The notes under the pieces were generated by a model. It was not told the origin of the DNA and did not search any database. It was given only the letters and a program-made list of their open reading frames with translations. A DNA stretch of 64,000 nt, taken from the NCBI GenBank assembly GCA_047626725.1, contig JBLHSG010000012.1:51852-115851 (forward strand), written 5' to 3'. A program made the position numbers and the translations under genes. This document shows positions 25,464 to 34,481 of this stretch, piece by piece. Each line of letters opens with the position of its first letter. Position 1 is the stretch's first letter. This DNA comes from Ascidiaceihabitans sp034111945 (GTDB lineage Bacteria > Pseudomonadota > Alphaproteobacteria > Rhodobacterales > Rhodobacteraceae).

Positions 25464-27175
25464 TAGATTTCGTCCGCAAAATGCTGCATCGTCAGCTTGA
25501 TCGGGTTTGGTGCGGCTTGACCCAGACCACAAATGCTGGCGTCTGACATCGCTGTGCACAATTCGCCAAGCAGTCCTTGATCCCACGTGTCAGCCTGCAT
25601 CAGTTGGACCGCTTTTCCACAGCCAACACGACACGGGGTGCATTGCCCACAGCTTTCGTCCTCAAAGAACCGCAGCATGTTCAGGGCCGCATCACGGGCG
25701 CGATCATTTTGCGACAGAACCACAACTGCGGCAGACCCGATAAACGTGCCGTGCGGTTGCAACGTGTCAAAATCCAGCGGGATGTCGTGCATGCTGGCCG
25801 GCAACAAACCCGAGGACGGGCCGCCCGGTTGGTACGCTTTGAATTCGTGACCGTCCGCCATCCCGCCGCAAGCTGCGATGATGTCGGTGATCGTTGAACC
25901 CGCTGGCAACAAATAGACGCCCGGTTTGGCAACGCGGCCCGAAACCGAATAGCTGCGCAAACCTTTGCGGCCGTTCAATTCGGTTGAATTCAGGCACTCC
26001 GGACCTTCGCGGCAGATGCGCGCGATCCAGTGTAATGTTTCGACGTTGTGGACCAATGTTGGTTGGCCAAAAATGCCGACTTGGGCCACAAACGGTGGGC
26101 GGTGGCGTGGCATGCCGCGTTTGCCTTCGATGCTTTCAATCATCGCGGATTCTTCGCCGCAAATGTAGGCACCAGCGCCGCGTCGCAGATCAATGTACCC
26201 TGCTTCGACAAGGCCCGCATCCTCTAGGGATTTGATTTCACGCGCTAAAATTTCCAAAACTGCTGGGTATTCATCGCGCATGTAGATGTAGGCGCGATCT
26301 GCTTCGACGGCCCATGCGGCGATCAACATGCCTTCTAGGAACAGGTGCGGCGTGCGTTCCAAATAGTAGCGGTCTTTGAATGTGCCTGGTTCGCCTTCGT
26401 CCCCGTTGACGGCGATGTAACGTGGGCCTGCGTTGGCGCGCACAAAGCCCCATTTGGTGCCAGACGGGAAACCCGCGCCGCCAAGGCCGCGCAGTCCGCT
26501 TTCCTTGATAGTCGCTTGCACGTCATCCCATTTGCCGTTTTCGCGCAGCTTGACCAATGCGTCGTAGCCACCTGTTGCGACGTAATCGGCGTAGGTTTCG
26601 TAAGCCGGCACATGAACGTGCGTGTCGTCTGCTGCGATCGCGGCCTCGACCTTTTCCAAGGTTGCGTGATCGATGTGGTTGTGCCCGATTTCCAAAACCG
26701 GCGCTGTGTCGCAACGGCCCATGCACGGCGCGCGCAAAACGCGGACGTCTTCGGGGTTTAATCCATCCTCTAGTGCGGCCTTTAACGCCTGCGCGCCGGC
26801 CAGTTCACAGGACAAAGAATCACACACACGGATCGTCAGGGCAGGGGGCGGCGCGTCGTCTTCTTTGACCACATCAAAGTGGGCGTAAAAAGTTGCGACT
26901 TCGTAAACTTCGGCCATCGACAGGCGCATTTCTTCGGCCAAGGCCCGCAGGTGGGCGGCAGACAAATGCCCATAAGTGTCCTGAATTTTATGCAAATTTT
27001 CGATCAAAAGATCGGCGCGGCGTGGCGTATCACCCAACAGCGCACGAACGTCATCCCAGGATTCGTCGGTCAGCTGACGGCCTTTTGTGTGGCGACGTCC
27101 CTTACCTTTGCCGGATTTCCAGACACCATCACCATGCTTTGGGGCACCATGTTTTTTATCATTATCGAGGGCCAT
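25463..27175 (-). CDS. NAD-dependent formate dehydrogenase beta subunit (NuoE-NuoF fusion, FDH1B-like)
   Basis: 570 residues. A Lys/Gly/His-rich leader (1-45) precedes a NuoE-like thioredoxin-fold domain with 2Fe-2S ligands CDSLSC and CMGRC, then a NuoF-like domain: GLGGAGFPSGTKW (FMN), NGDEGEPGTFKDR (NADH), an SLBB segment and the 4Fe-4S motif ESCGQCTPCRVGC plus a later ICGLGQ. All ligands look intact, so electron transfer to NAD should work. This fused architecture is that of FDH1B, which normally pairs with a tungsten/molybdenum alpha subunit encoded alongside; none is present here. It could instead serve another NAD-linked oxidoreductase elsewhere. Confidence 0.85.
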   Translation of the reverse strand: MALDNDKKHGAPKHGDGVWKSGKGKGRRHTKGRQLTDESWDDVRALLGDTPRRADLLIENLHKIQDTYGHLSAAHLRALAEEMRLSMAEVYEVATFYAHFDVVKEDDAPPPALTIRVCDSLSCELAGAQALKAALEDGLNPEDVRVLRAPCMGRCDTAPVLEIGHNHIDHATLEKVEAAIAADDTHVHVPAYETYADYVATGGYDALVKLRENGKWDDVQATIKESGLRGLGGAGFPSGTKWGFVRANAGPRYIAVNGDEGEPGTFKDRYYLERTPHLFLEGMLIAAWAVEADRAYIYMRDEYPAVLEILAREIKSLEDAGLVEAGYIDLRRGAGAYICGEESAMIESIEGKRGMPRHRPPFVAQVGIFGQPTLVHNVETLHWIARICREGPECLNSTELNGRKGLRSYSVSGRVAKPGVYLLPAGSTITDIIAACGGMADGHEFKAYQPGGPSSGLLPASMHDIPLDFDTLQPHGTFIGSAAVVVLSQNDRARDAALNMLRFFEDESCGQCTPCRVGCGKAVQLMQADTWDQGLLGELCTAMSDASICGLGQAAPNPIKLTMQHFADEI

Positions 27176-27395
27176 CTGTCGTCTCCGCGTGAACTTACAA
27201 TTTTGTGTAATCTAGCAAAGTTGTCCCAAGGTACTGACCTCAAAAGCGACAGGTTAGGGCGATTTTCGGATCAACGACGTCACTCAACGCCGCAGAGATT
27301 TCCGATAGGCGCCGCGAAATGGGCAAATTTCCCCGTTAAGAGACTCGTTAATCGGATGCTGGTATACGGTGACGAGGTAGGAGCGATTCTTTTCG

Positions 27396-28604
27396 ATGCG
27401 TAGTTTGTTTGTATTTGCGAGTGCCAGTTTGGCACCAGCGGCCTGTTTGGTTGCGGCCTGCCTTTGGGGTGGGATTTGGCCAGTGGTGTCTGTGTTCAGC
27501 ATCACGGTTATGGTTTTTGTCCTTGATAAATTGACCGGCGATGATTGGTCGGTGTCTGACGACTTTAACGGCCATGCGCTGTCGACGCTGATCGGTTTGG
27601 CACATTTTGGTGTGCTGGGGGTGTGCGTTTGGGCGCTTGGCACTGGTGAATATCTGTCGGTGGTTGATAAAATCCTGATCTTTACCGCCGCCGGCCTTTG
27701 GATGGGGCAAGTGTCAAATTCGAATGCGCACGAATTGATCCACCGCGCCGCGCGCGGGCCACGTCGCCTTGGTGTTGCAGTCTACACATCCTTGTTGTTC
27801 GGGCATCATGCCAGCGCGCATCCAAAGGTACATCACGTTCACGCAGCCACGGACAAAGACCCGAATTCAGCGCGCCTGGGCGAAGGGGTTTACCGATTTA
27901 TGTGGCGTGCTTGGACAGGTGGATTCGCCGCAGGATACCGCGCTGAAAACATGACGCGTGCGCGGGCAGCTACGCCAAAATCAACCCTCTCGCATCCCTA
28001 TTTGGGGTACACTGTGGGGGCTGTTGCTAGCATTATCGCGGCCTTTTCTATTGCACAATTTGCTGGCGTTTTGGCGTTGATTGGCATCGCGGCTTACGCA
28101 CAGATCCAGTTGTTTTTGTCTGACTATGTTCAGCACTACGGGCTGCGCCGCCAGATTCTGGCTGATGGACGGGCAGAGCCCATTGGCCCGCGCCATTCGT
28201 GGAACGCGCCGCACTGGTATTCGAGCGCGATGATGTTAAATGCGCCGCGCCATTCCGATCATCACATGCATCCGTCGCGCAGTTTTTCTGATCTTGAATT
28301 GCGGGCCGACACGATGCCGATGCTGCCACATTCAGTGCCGGTGATGGCCTGTGTTGCCTTGGTGCCGCCGGTCTGGAAACAGGTGATGAACCCGCGTGTC
28401 GCTGAATGGATGCCAAGCACAAAAACCACCAGCGCCCGCGATATTTCGCCCGCTGTTTTGGCGGCTGCACGGCAGGGTGGTCTTGACGGGCGCGACGTGC
28501 CAGTCTGGGCGCATGATAAAATATATGACGACCCTAATGCTGTGCGCGACCCTGTGGGCAGCGACCAGCGTTCAAACAACCGCAGATCCGATGAGCGCGG
28601 CTGA
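27396..28604 (+). CDS. alkB: Alkane 1-monooxygenase (AlkB-type, membrane diiron)
   Basis: 402-residue integral membrane enzyme hydroxylating terminal carbons of alkanes or related chains. Six or so hydrophobic helices and all histidine boxes are seen: NAHELIHR, HHASAHPKVHH, and HSDHHMHPSR, plus the family signature QHYGLRR. AGGAG lies about 12 bases before the ATG. The C-terminus is odd: after VMNPRVAEW the usual tail is replaced by ~65 hydrophilic residues, and the frame runs 92 bases into the next gene. No rubredoxin gene is adjacent, so electrons must come from elsewhere (possibly a ferredoxin). Confidence 0.88.
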   Translation: MRSLFVFASASLAPAACLVAACLWGGIWPVVSVFSITVMVFVLDKLTGDDWSVSDDFNGHALSTLIGLAHFGVLGVCVWALGTGEYLSVVDKILIFTAAGLWMGQVSNSNAHELIHRAARGPRRLGVAVYTSLLFGHHASAHPKVHHVHAATDKDPNSARLGEGVYRFMWRAWTGGFAAGYRAENMTRARAATPKSTLSHPYLGYTVGAVASIIAAFSIAQFAGVLALIGIAAYAQIQLFLSDYVQHYGLRRQILADGRAEPIGPRHSWNAPHWYSSAMMLNAPRHSDHHMHPSRSFSDLELRADTMPMLPHSVPVMACVALVPPVWKQVMNPRVAEWMPSTKTTSARDISPAVLAAARQGGLDGRDVPVWAHDKIYDDPNAVRDPVGSDQRSNNRRSDERG

Positions 28605-28923
28605 ATTCGACGCCTACACCCTTGGAAAAACGTTGTTTTATGGCCGCGACGGGCGTGCCTACGGGGCAGAAACGTATCTTGCAGATCGCCGTGTGCGCTG
28701 GTCGTTTCTTGATGGGCAGTGCAAGGATGGCATTTGGTACGAAGAGGCGGGCGAAATCTGTTTCGTCTACGAAGATCGCCCAGAACCGCAGTGCTGGTCC
28801 TTTGAGGCAGGCAGCGGTGGGTTGATCGCGAAATTCGAAAGTGATCCAGCCGCAATTGATCTGTACGAAGCACAGGACGTTGACCAAGAGATGATCTGCC
28901 TCGGCCCAAAGATCGGCGTCTAA
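28513..28923 (+). CDS. Small secreted protein of unknown function
   Basis: 136 residues from ATG 28513 (an ATG at 28525 is equally good). Residues 1-24 form a signal peptide (MTTLMLCATLWAATS core), so the product should be periplasmic. The rest has four Cys-containing strands (GQCKDGIWYEEAGEICFVY, PQCWSF, EMICLGP), suggesting two disulfides. The pattern with tyrosine-rich LFYGRDGRAYGAE is known to me only from Rhodobacterales hypothetical proteins. Its first ~30 codons overlap the alkB end in another frame. Confidence 0.7.
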   Translation: MIKYMTTLMLCATLWAATSVQTTADPMSAAEFDAYTLGKTLFYGRDGRAYGAETYLADRRVRWSFLDGQCKDGIWYEEAGEICFVYEDRPEPQCWSFEAGSGGLIAKFESDPAAIDLYEAQDVDQEMICLGPKIGV

Positions 28924-29038
28924 GCCACCCAAGCGCCACAAGAAAAGCCGCTATGCGTTTTCAGCATTGGTGGTCTCTCGCGCGCACTGGTAGTCATAAA
29001 AACAGGGAGGAACCTAATCACTTAAAAGGGTTCCAAAA

Positions 29039-29284
29039 ATGGCACTTACGTCTACCAATACAACTTTTGTTTCTTCATTTTCGACTGTCTTGAACCGCGT
29101 TGGAAATGGCATCTTGAACGTCTTGGTCCGCATCGCGGCCTCTAGCACGATGGCCCACGCAGCCGAAGCACGCGCATGCCAAATCAGAACCTTGAATGCA
29201 AAATCCGACGCTGAATTGGCCGCGATGAACTTGCGCCGTGATCACATCGCAGCCTACGTATTTCGCGACCTGATGTTTGCCTAA
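29039..29284 (+). CDS. Small protein of unknown function (DUF1127-like context)
   Basis: 81 residues, Ala-rich, one amphipathic region (TVLNRVGNGILNVLVRIAA) and an end IAAYVFRDLMFA with AELAAMNLRRDHI before it, reminiscent of short DUF1127-type proteins. AAGGG lies 8 bases before the ATG. A GGAACC...GGTTCC inverted repeat (29009-29034) covers the ribosome-site region. Preceded by a 115-base gap, so it probably has its own promoter. Confidence 0.6.
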   Translation: MALTSTNTTFVSSFSTVLNRVGNGILNVLVRIAASSTMAHAAEARACQIRTLNAKSDAELAAMNLRRDHIAAYVFRDLMFA

Positions 29285-29335
29285 ATTCGCAGGCACGACA
29301 CTGGCGCTTGGCCTCTATTCGTCTTGACACCGACC

Positions 29336-30808
29336 ATGCCGCGCGCCAACGCTGCGATCATGTTCGATTTACGGCCCGTAGGATATGTCATTGGCCTTTT
29401 GGTCACCGTTCTGGGCGTAGCGATGCTGCTGCCCATGCTGGTGGATATTGGCGAAGGCACGGGGCATTGGACCGTGTTTGCCGAGGCGATGTTGATCACC
29501 GTTGTCACTGGCGCAATGATCGCGCTGGCCTGTGCAAATGGCGTTCGCGAAGGTCTGACAATCCAGCAAACCTTTTTGCTGACCACCGGCGTTTGGGTGG
29601 CTTTGCCGCTGTTTGGCGCGCTGCCGTTTATGTTTGGTGACACCGAAGCGCGCTTTGTTGATGCGTTTTTCGAGGCAATGTCGGGACTGACCACAACCGG
29701 ATCTACCGTGTTTTCAGGCTTGGATACGTTGCCCAAAGGTCTGCTTTTGTGGCGCGGTATTCTGCAATGGCTGGGCGGCATCGGCATTATTGTTGTGGCC
29801 ATGGTGTTCCTGCCTGAATTACGGGTTGGGGGCATGCAAATTTTCCGCTCCGAAGGGTTTGATACGCTTGGTAAAATCCTGCCGCGCGCCACTGAAATTG
29901 CCAGCCGGATTTCTGTTATTTACGTGGCGCTGACGTTGGCCTGTGCGCTCAGTTACATCGCCTTTGGGATGAACGCGTTTGACGCTACTTTGCATGCGCT
30001 GACCACCGTTTCGACGGGTGGGTTTTCATCTTATGACGCATCGTTCGGGACGTTTTCGGGCCCGCTCGAATACGTCGCTGTGGTCTTTATGATCCTCGCC
30101 GCGCTGCCATTTGTGCGCTACGTCCAGTTGATCAACGGCAACGTCACACCCATGTGGCGCGACCCGCAAATCCGCGGATTTATGGCCGTTATCGCCGTCG
30201 CAGTCACGGTTGTGGCAATCACGCTGACAACCATTTTCCCGCACCACCCAGAACAAGCGTTTCGCGAGGCATTGTTCAATATCGTGTCGATCATTTCAGG
30301 CACCGGTTTTGCCAGTGTGGATTACATGGGGTGGGGCCCGTTTCTGATTTCCGTGTTCTTTTTCATCGGGTTGGTGGGGGGATGTGCGGGATCAACCGCC
30401 TGCTCGATCAAGATTTTCCGCTATCAGCTTTTGTTTGCCTCGATCAGATCACAATTGCGCAAAACCCGCAGCCCGCACGGTGTTTTCACGCCGCGATACG
30501 CGGGGCGGCCGGTGGATGATGATGTGCTTAGTTCGGTCATGTCGTTTTTCACATTCTTCGTGGTGACGCTGGGTGTTTTGTCTGTGGCGCTTGGTTTGAC
30601 GGGCCTCGATCTGGTCACGTCGGTGTCTGGCGCGGCCACAGCATTGGCCAATATTGGCCCCGGTTTGGGCGATCAAATTGGGCCTGCTGGCAATTTCGCG
30701 AATTTAAATGACACGGCAAAATGGCTTTTGGCCATCGCGATGTTGGTTGGGCGACTGGAATTGATGGTCGTCTATGCAATTCTCACAATCGGATTCTGGA
30801 GAGCGTAA
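29336..30808 (+). CDS. trkH: TrkH-family potassium uptake channel
   Basis: Inner-membrane subunit of the Trk/Ktr potassium system, about ten helices in 490 residues. The four pore loops are visible: SGLTTTGSTVF, TVSTGGFSSYD, IISGTGFASVDY and TALANIGPGLGDQ. The start is uncertain: an upstream TTG (29324), ATG 29336 and ATG 29360 (MFDLRPVGYVIG, where family similarity begins) are all in frame and none has a clear ribosome site. The TrkA partner is not in the window. The following gene starts right after the stop. Confidence 0.92.
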   Translation: MPRANAAIMFDLRPVGYVIGLLVTVLGVAMLLPMLVDIGEGTGHWTVFAEAMLITVVTGAMIALACANGVREGLTIQQTFLLTTGVWVALPLFGALPFMFGDTEARFVDAFFEAMSGLTTTGSTVFSGLDTLPKGLLLWRGILQWLGGIGIIVVAMVFLPELRVGGMQIFRSEGFDTLGKILPRATEIASRISVIYVALTLACALSYIAFGMNAFDATLHALTTVSTGGFSSYDASFGTFSGPLEYVAVVFMILAALPFVRYVQLINGNVTPMWRDPQIRGFMAVIAVAVTVVAITLTTIFPHHPEQAFREALFNIVSIISGTGFASVDYMGWGPFLISVFFFIGLVGGCAGSTACSIKIFRYQLLFASIRSQLRKTRSPHGVFTPRYAGRPVDDDVLSSVMSFFTFFVVTLGVLSVALGLTGLDLVTSVSGAATALANIGPGLGDQIGPAGNFANLNDTAKWLLAIAMLVGRLELMVVYAILTIGFWRA

Positions 30809-32422
30809 GTGACGCAAAATACCCCTGATCAAGTGCGCCCGCTGGGTGCGCAAATTTCCCACATGCTCAAGGCGCGTGGGGTCGATACGATCTTTGGCAT
30901 TCCCGGTGTGCACAATCAGGAAATGTACCGTGGGATCGAAGAGGCAGGCATCACACATGTGCTTGCCCGCCACGAACAGGGCGCTGGTTTCATGGCTGAC
31001 GGTTACGCGCGTGCGACCGGTAAACCGGGGGTCGCCTACGTGATCACGGGGCCGGGGGTTTGCAATATCATGACGCCGATGGGGCAGGCGTATACCGACA
31101 GTGTGCCGATGTTGGTGCTGTCGTCGTGTCTGGATGAAACCGCAGCGCGCAAAGGCCAATTGCACCAGATGAAAGATCAACGCGCCGCTGCCGACACGGT
31201 CTGTGATTGGTCACACGAGGCGCGCACGGCCGATGCCGCCTATGGTTTGATTGATCGCGCATTTGCAGAATTCCAGACGCAAAGCCCGTCGCCAAAACAT
31301 ATTCAGGTGCCGATCGCGCAGCTTGTTGCTGACGCACACGCAGGCCCTGCGCCACGTCAGGCCCCGCATTTGCCGCGCGTCCAATCCCAAGATGTCCAAG
31401 ACGCGGCGGCCAAGATCAAAGCCGCGCGGCGACCTGTGTTTATCTTTGGTGGGGGTGCCGCAAAAGCCGGCGGGCCAAACAGTCCGGCACGTGCTGTCTT
31501 GGCGGCATCTGGCGCGGCGTCGTTCACGACTTATGCAGGACGCGGAATTGTTTCGCCCGATGATCCGCTTAGCTTTGGGGCTGTTCTGGCGCGTCCCGGC
31601 AGCGCCGAAGTCATTGCAAAGGCTGACTTACTTGTGTGCATCGGCACCGACCTTGCCGAGGTTGATTTGTGGCGCGCGCACCCGGGCCACACCTGCGCGG
31701 CAATTCACGTCAACATCGATGTCGCGGTTCTGGCAGGTGCTGCACCTGCGGATGAAGTGCACAAAGCAGACGCCGCAAGTTGGCTAGCTGAGCTGGCCAC
31801 AGCGCTTGACGGCAATGATGCCCAAACCGATTGGACCCCCGAAGAGGTCAGTGATCTGCGTGCCCGCTGGCATGCCGAAGTCAGCGCCGAGCGACCCGGC
31901 ATTGTGCCGATTGTTGACGCCTTGCGCGCATGCTTGCCTGAGCAGACGATGATTTATTCAGACATGACCCAATTCGCCTACGTCGCCAAAGAAGTCTGGG
32001 ACATGGATCGCCCCGGCCACTGGCACCACCCGTATGGATTTGGCACGCTTGGGTATGCCACGCCTGCTGCAATTGGTGGGGCCGTGGCGCGCAAAGGCAA
32101 ACCAACGCTGGCGATCATTGGGGACTATGGGTTTCACTACACGATGGCGGAACTGGGCGTGGCGGTCGAACTGGGTCTAAGCCTGCCGATTATCCTGTGG
32201 GACAATGGCAAGTTGAAAGAGATCGAAGACAGCATGATCGGGGCCCAAATCGCGCCCAACGCCGTGATCGCGCGCAATCCGGATTTCTGTAAATTGGCAG
32301 ATGCGTTCGGGGCCAATAGTGCTGCGCCGCAGACCTTGGCGCAGATGCAAGAGGCGGTGGTTCAAGCCTTTGAGGCAGACGGACCAACGCTGATCTACGT
32401 CACACCTGACATCATCAAATAA
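30809..32422 (+). CDS. ThDP-dependent decarboxylase, acetolactate-synthase-like (probably 5-guanidino-2-oxopentanoate decarboxylase)
   Basis: 537-residue thiamine-diphosphate enzyme with three domains: PYR (GVDTIFGIPGVHNQEMY; activating Glu in ARHEQGAGFMADGYAR near 54), a central domain (RRPVFIFGGGA) and PP (GDYGFHYTMAELGVAVELG, then DNGKLKEIED in the ThDP/Mg motif). The pattern is nearest in memory to AruI of the arginine transaminase pathway, but substrates in this family are hard to read from sequence. GTG start with GGAGAG just before, immediately after trkH. No other arginine genes are nearby. Confidence 0.7.
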   Translation: MTQNTPDQVRPLGAQISHMLKARGVDTIFGIPGVHNQEMYRGIEEAGITHVLARHEQGAGFMADGYARATGKPGVAYVITGPGVCNIMTPMGQAYTDSVPMLVLSSCLDETAARKGQLHQMKDQRAAADTVCDWSHEARTADAAYGLIDRAFAEFQTQSPSPKHIQVPIAQLVADAHAGPAPRQAPHLPRVQSQDVQDAAAKIKAARRPVFIFGGGAAKAGGPNSPARAVLAASGAASFTTYAGRGIVSPDDPLSFGAVLARPGSAEVIAKADLLVCIGTDLAEVDLWRAHPGHTCAAIHVNIDVAVLAGAAPADEVHKADAASWLAELATALDGNDAQTDWTPEEVSDLRARWHAEVSAERPGIVPIVDALRACLPEQTMIYSDMTQFAYVAKEVWDMDRPGHWHHPYGFGTLGYATPAAIGGAVARKGKPTLAIIGDYGFHYTMAELGVAVELGLSLPIILWDNGKLKEIEDSMIGAQIAPNAVIARNPDFCKLADAFGANSAAPQTLAQMQEAVVQAFEADGPTLIYVTPDIIK

Positions 32423-32425
32423 GCC

Positions 32426-32448
32426 TAGGTGCGGGTCGGCCGCACCTT
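32426..32448. repeat. Convergent-gene palindromic repeat, diverged copy B2 (inverted)
   Basis: GGTGCGG-gtcgg-CCGCACC with flanking TTA on the right, i.e. the reverse orientation of the family, with changed loop. It begins 3 bases after the ThDP gene stop and shares the intergenic gap with copy B. Confidence 0.7.
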
Positions 32449-32479
32449 AGCAATCCACTTTAGTTTGAGATTTTCGGCG

Positions 32480-32501
32480 TAAGGTGCGCGTGTCGCGCAC
32501 C
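32480..32501. repeat. Convergent-gene palindromic repeat, copy B
   Basis: The same 22 bases as copy A (TAA, then GGTGCGCG-TGT-CGCGCACC), 5 bases before the end of the minus-strand protease-like gene and facing the diverged copy B2. Confidence 0.85.
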
Positions 32502-32506
32502 TGTTG

Positions 32507-34270
32507 TTATTCCCAGCAACTGACCAAAACGGTCATGCCACGTGCAGCCACTGCGATGTCTTGGGCAGGCAATGCGGCTGTCGCGCGCGACAGGGATCCA
32601 TTGCGCCCCGCATTGCTCAACGCGGCTTGGACGCTTTTGCGATCCAAGGCAAAGCTGACGTCGTCAGGCAATTGTTGCCCACCGGCAGTTTTGGGCAATA
32701 GCATTCCCATTACGCCACCGCTGGCATCCAAAACCGGACCGCCTGCATCACCGGACAAGGCCGCGAGCGCCAGACGGCTTAGGTTTTCCTCGCCGCGCAA
32801 TCCACGGACATCCGACAGTGTTCCGAACGTCATGGACGGTGATCCCAAAACGCCTTCGTAGCTGTAACCGGCCACCGCAACTTCGCTTTGCAGACGTGGT
32901 GTTTGTGCGCTGAAGGCGGCGATATTCAAGGGGGCCAAGGTGTCTTTGGGGGCCAAAACCGCCACGCCATTTGCGCTATCGTCCAGTAACACGTCAGCCT
33001 CGTATTCTTCGTCTAATGTGATGCGCGAACAGCTTTGGACCGCATCCGAGGTCGTGACGACAGTGCCGCGTGCGTCCACATAAAAGCCCGAGCGTGACAG
33101 GCGTGGTTTGCGAATTTCCAGACCAGCAACCAGATCGACGGCCTGTGCGTCGTTTGACCCTGCGGCTGGATCCAATGCGCCGTCCAAGCGCACGAAGCTG
33201 TTTTGCATCAAGGTCAGCATACGACGGCGGCGTTCTTCGTCGCCCGCAGGCCACAGCAGGGTAAAGCCTTTGATTTCGCCGCTTTTCAAACTGACGCGGG
33301 TTTCTGACACTAATCCGGCGCTTTCGCCGATCAGAATAAAGCTGTTGCTTTTGCGTTCGCGTGGGCCGTCCAGCGGCACAATTTCCAGCGTTTGCATGAT
33401 GTCGTACAGGCCAAACAGGGTGCCTTGATCGCCGGCCTGGCTGATCAACAGCACCTTGGCGTCGATGTCACCGGTGCTGGTGTATTGTGCAAACGGGCTT
33501 TCGTATTTTTCAAACTTGACCACGTCCATTGGCAACTGCATTTCGATGCCTGCGGCCTCGTCGCGCACCAATCGCAGGCCCAAACCATTCAGCACGGCGT
33601 TGTACTGTTTTAGCAGCATCGCGCGCTGCTGGGTGGTCATGATGCCGGTCTGTTCGAAATTATTCGCAGCCTGCCATGAGGCCATTGAATTGCGCGTGCC
33701 ACGGCCAAATGATCCGTCAATGGCGGCGCTGTAGTAGCCCGCCCATTTCAACATTGACTGCAGTTCTTGTTTCTCGGCGCGCGACAGGGCGCGTTCGCTG
33801 CGTTGGGCTTCGGCCGGGGTTTCATCGGTGGGTTCCGTGATGATTTCGGCAACAACAGGATCGGTTGCAGGTTCTGCCACAACGGTGTCTGTCGCGGTTG
33901 CGGCCGGTGCATCAATCACGCCGCGTGACAACACGTTTGCGCCAACGGGGTAAAACTGCTGACGAAACGATGCTGACAGGGCGATAAATGCATCCCGGGG
34001 AATAAGGCGTTCTTGACGATAGGTGCGCAAAACCGCTTCGGCGTCCGAGCGGCGATAGGGGCCAAGCGCTATACCGTACCAGCCGCCGCCCAGCGAAAAC
34101 CCGTTCACATCCTCAAGTTGCGAGGCGTAATTTTGCGCGCTGCTGGTGGCTGTTCGCAAACTGGGTTGCGCCTCGATTTGGATCCAAACCACATCGTTTG
34201 CTGATTGCGCTATTGCCGCGTTCATCCAAACAAAACAGACCAAAACGGCCGCCACAAACCTGTGCATCAT
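32507..34270 (-). CDS. Periplasmic SPOR / peptidoglycan-binding / protease-like protein lacking the catalytic triad
   Basis: About 587 residues from ATG 34270. A signal peptide (core FVAAVLVCFVW, ending AIA) is followed by a SPOR-like domain (~25-110), a PG_binding_1 repeat (LQSMLKWAGYYSAAIDGSFG, ~residue 185), a middle region of unknown fold and a C-terminal HtrA/trypsin-like domain. In that domain the usual TNxHV is TTSDAV, the usual TDIALL is NGVAVL and GNSGGP is GDAGGP: His, Asp and Ser are all replaced. It therefore cannot act as a serine protease by the normal mechanism and is more likely a wall-binding scaffold or sensor. Confidence 0.78.
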   Translation of the reverse strand: MMHRFVAAVLVCFVWMNAAIAQSANDVVWIQIEAQPSLRTATSSAQNYASQLEDVNGFSLGGGWYGIALGPYRRSDAEAVLRTYRQERLIPRDAFIALSASFRQQFYPVGANVLSRGVIDAPAATATDTVVAEPATDPVVAEIITEPTDETPAEAQRSERALSRAEKQELQSMLKWAGYYSAAIDGSFGRGTRNSMASWQAANNFEQTGIMTTQQRAMLLKQYNAVLNGLGLRLVRDEAAGIEMQLPMDVVKFEKYESPFAQYTSTGDIDAKVLLISQAGDQGTLFGLYDIMQTLEIVPLDGPRERKSNSFILIGESAGLVSETRVSLKSGEIKGFTLLWPAGDEERRRRMLTLMQNSFVRLDGALDPAAGSNDAQAVDLVAGLEIRKPRLSRSGFYVDARGTVVTTSDAVQSCSRITLDEEYEADVLLDDSANGVAVLAPKDTLAPLNIAAFSAQTPRLQSEVAVAGYSYEGVLGSPSMTFGTLSDVRGLRGEENLSRLALAALSGDAGGPVLDASGGVMGMLLPKTAGGQQLPDDVSFALDRKSVQAALSNAGRNGSLSRATAALPAQDIAVAARGMTVLVSCWE

Positions 34271-34481
34271 TGCGCTCAAACACCCTTGAATCAACATTTT
34301 GCGTAAGTAAGCAGGAAACCGCCACGAACACCATGGGGGAAAACCTCCATTTACCTTCGTGCAAAAGAAAGTGATCGACTTTGTCGTGGCTATGCGACGT
34401 CATGTTGACGCCTGCCCATGCCCCGCATAGGAAAGGTTTCAAACCGCGCCCCGTTTTGTCGCGAAAACGCAAGGTACAGCA

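Noticed and set aside
27335..27365. TTAA-N8-TTAA resembling a CtrA site before alkB
   Set aside because: The spacing is 8 rather than 7 bases, so it does not match the consensus.
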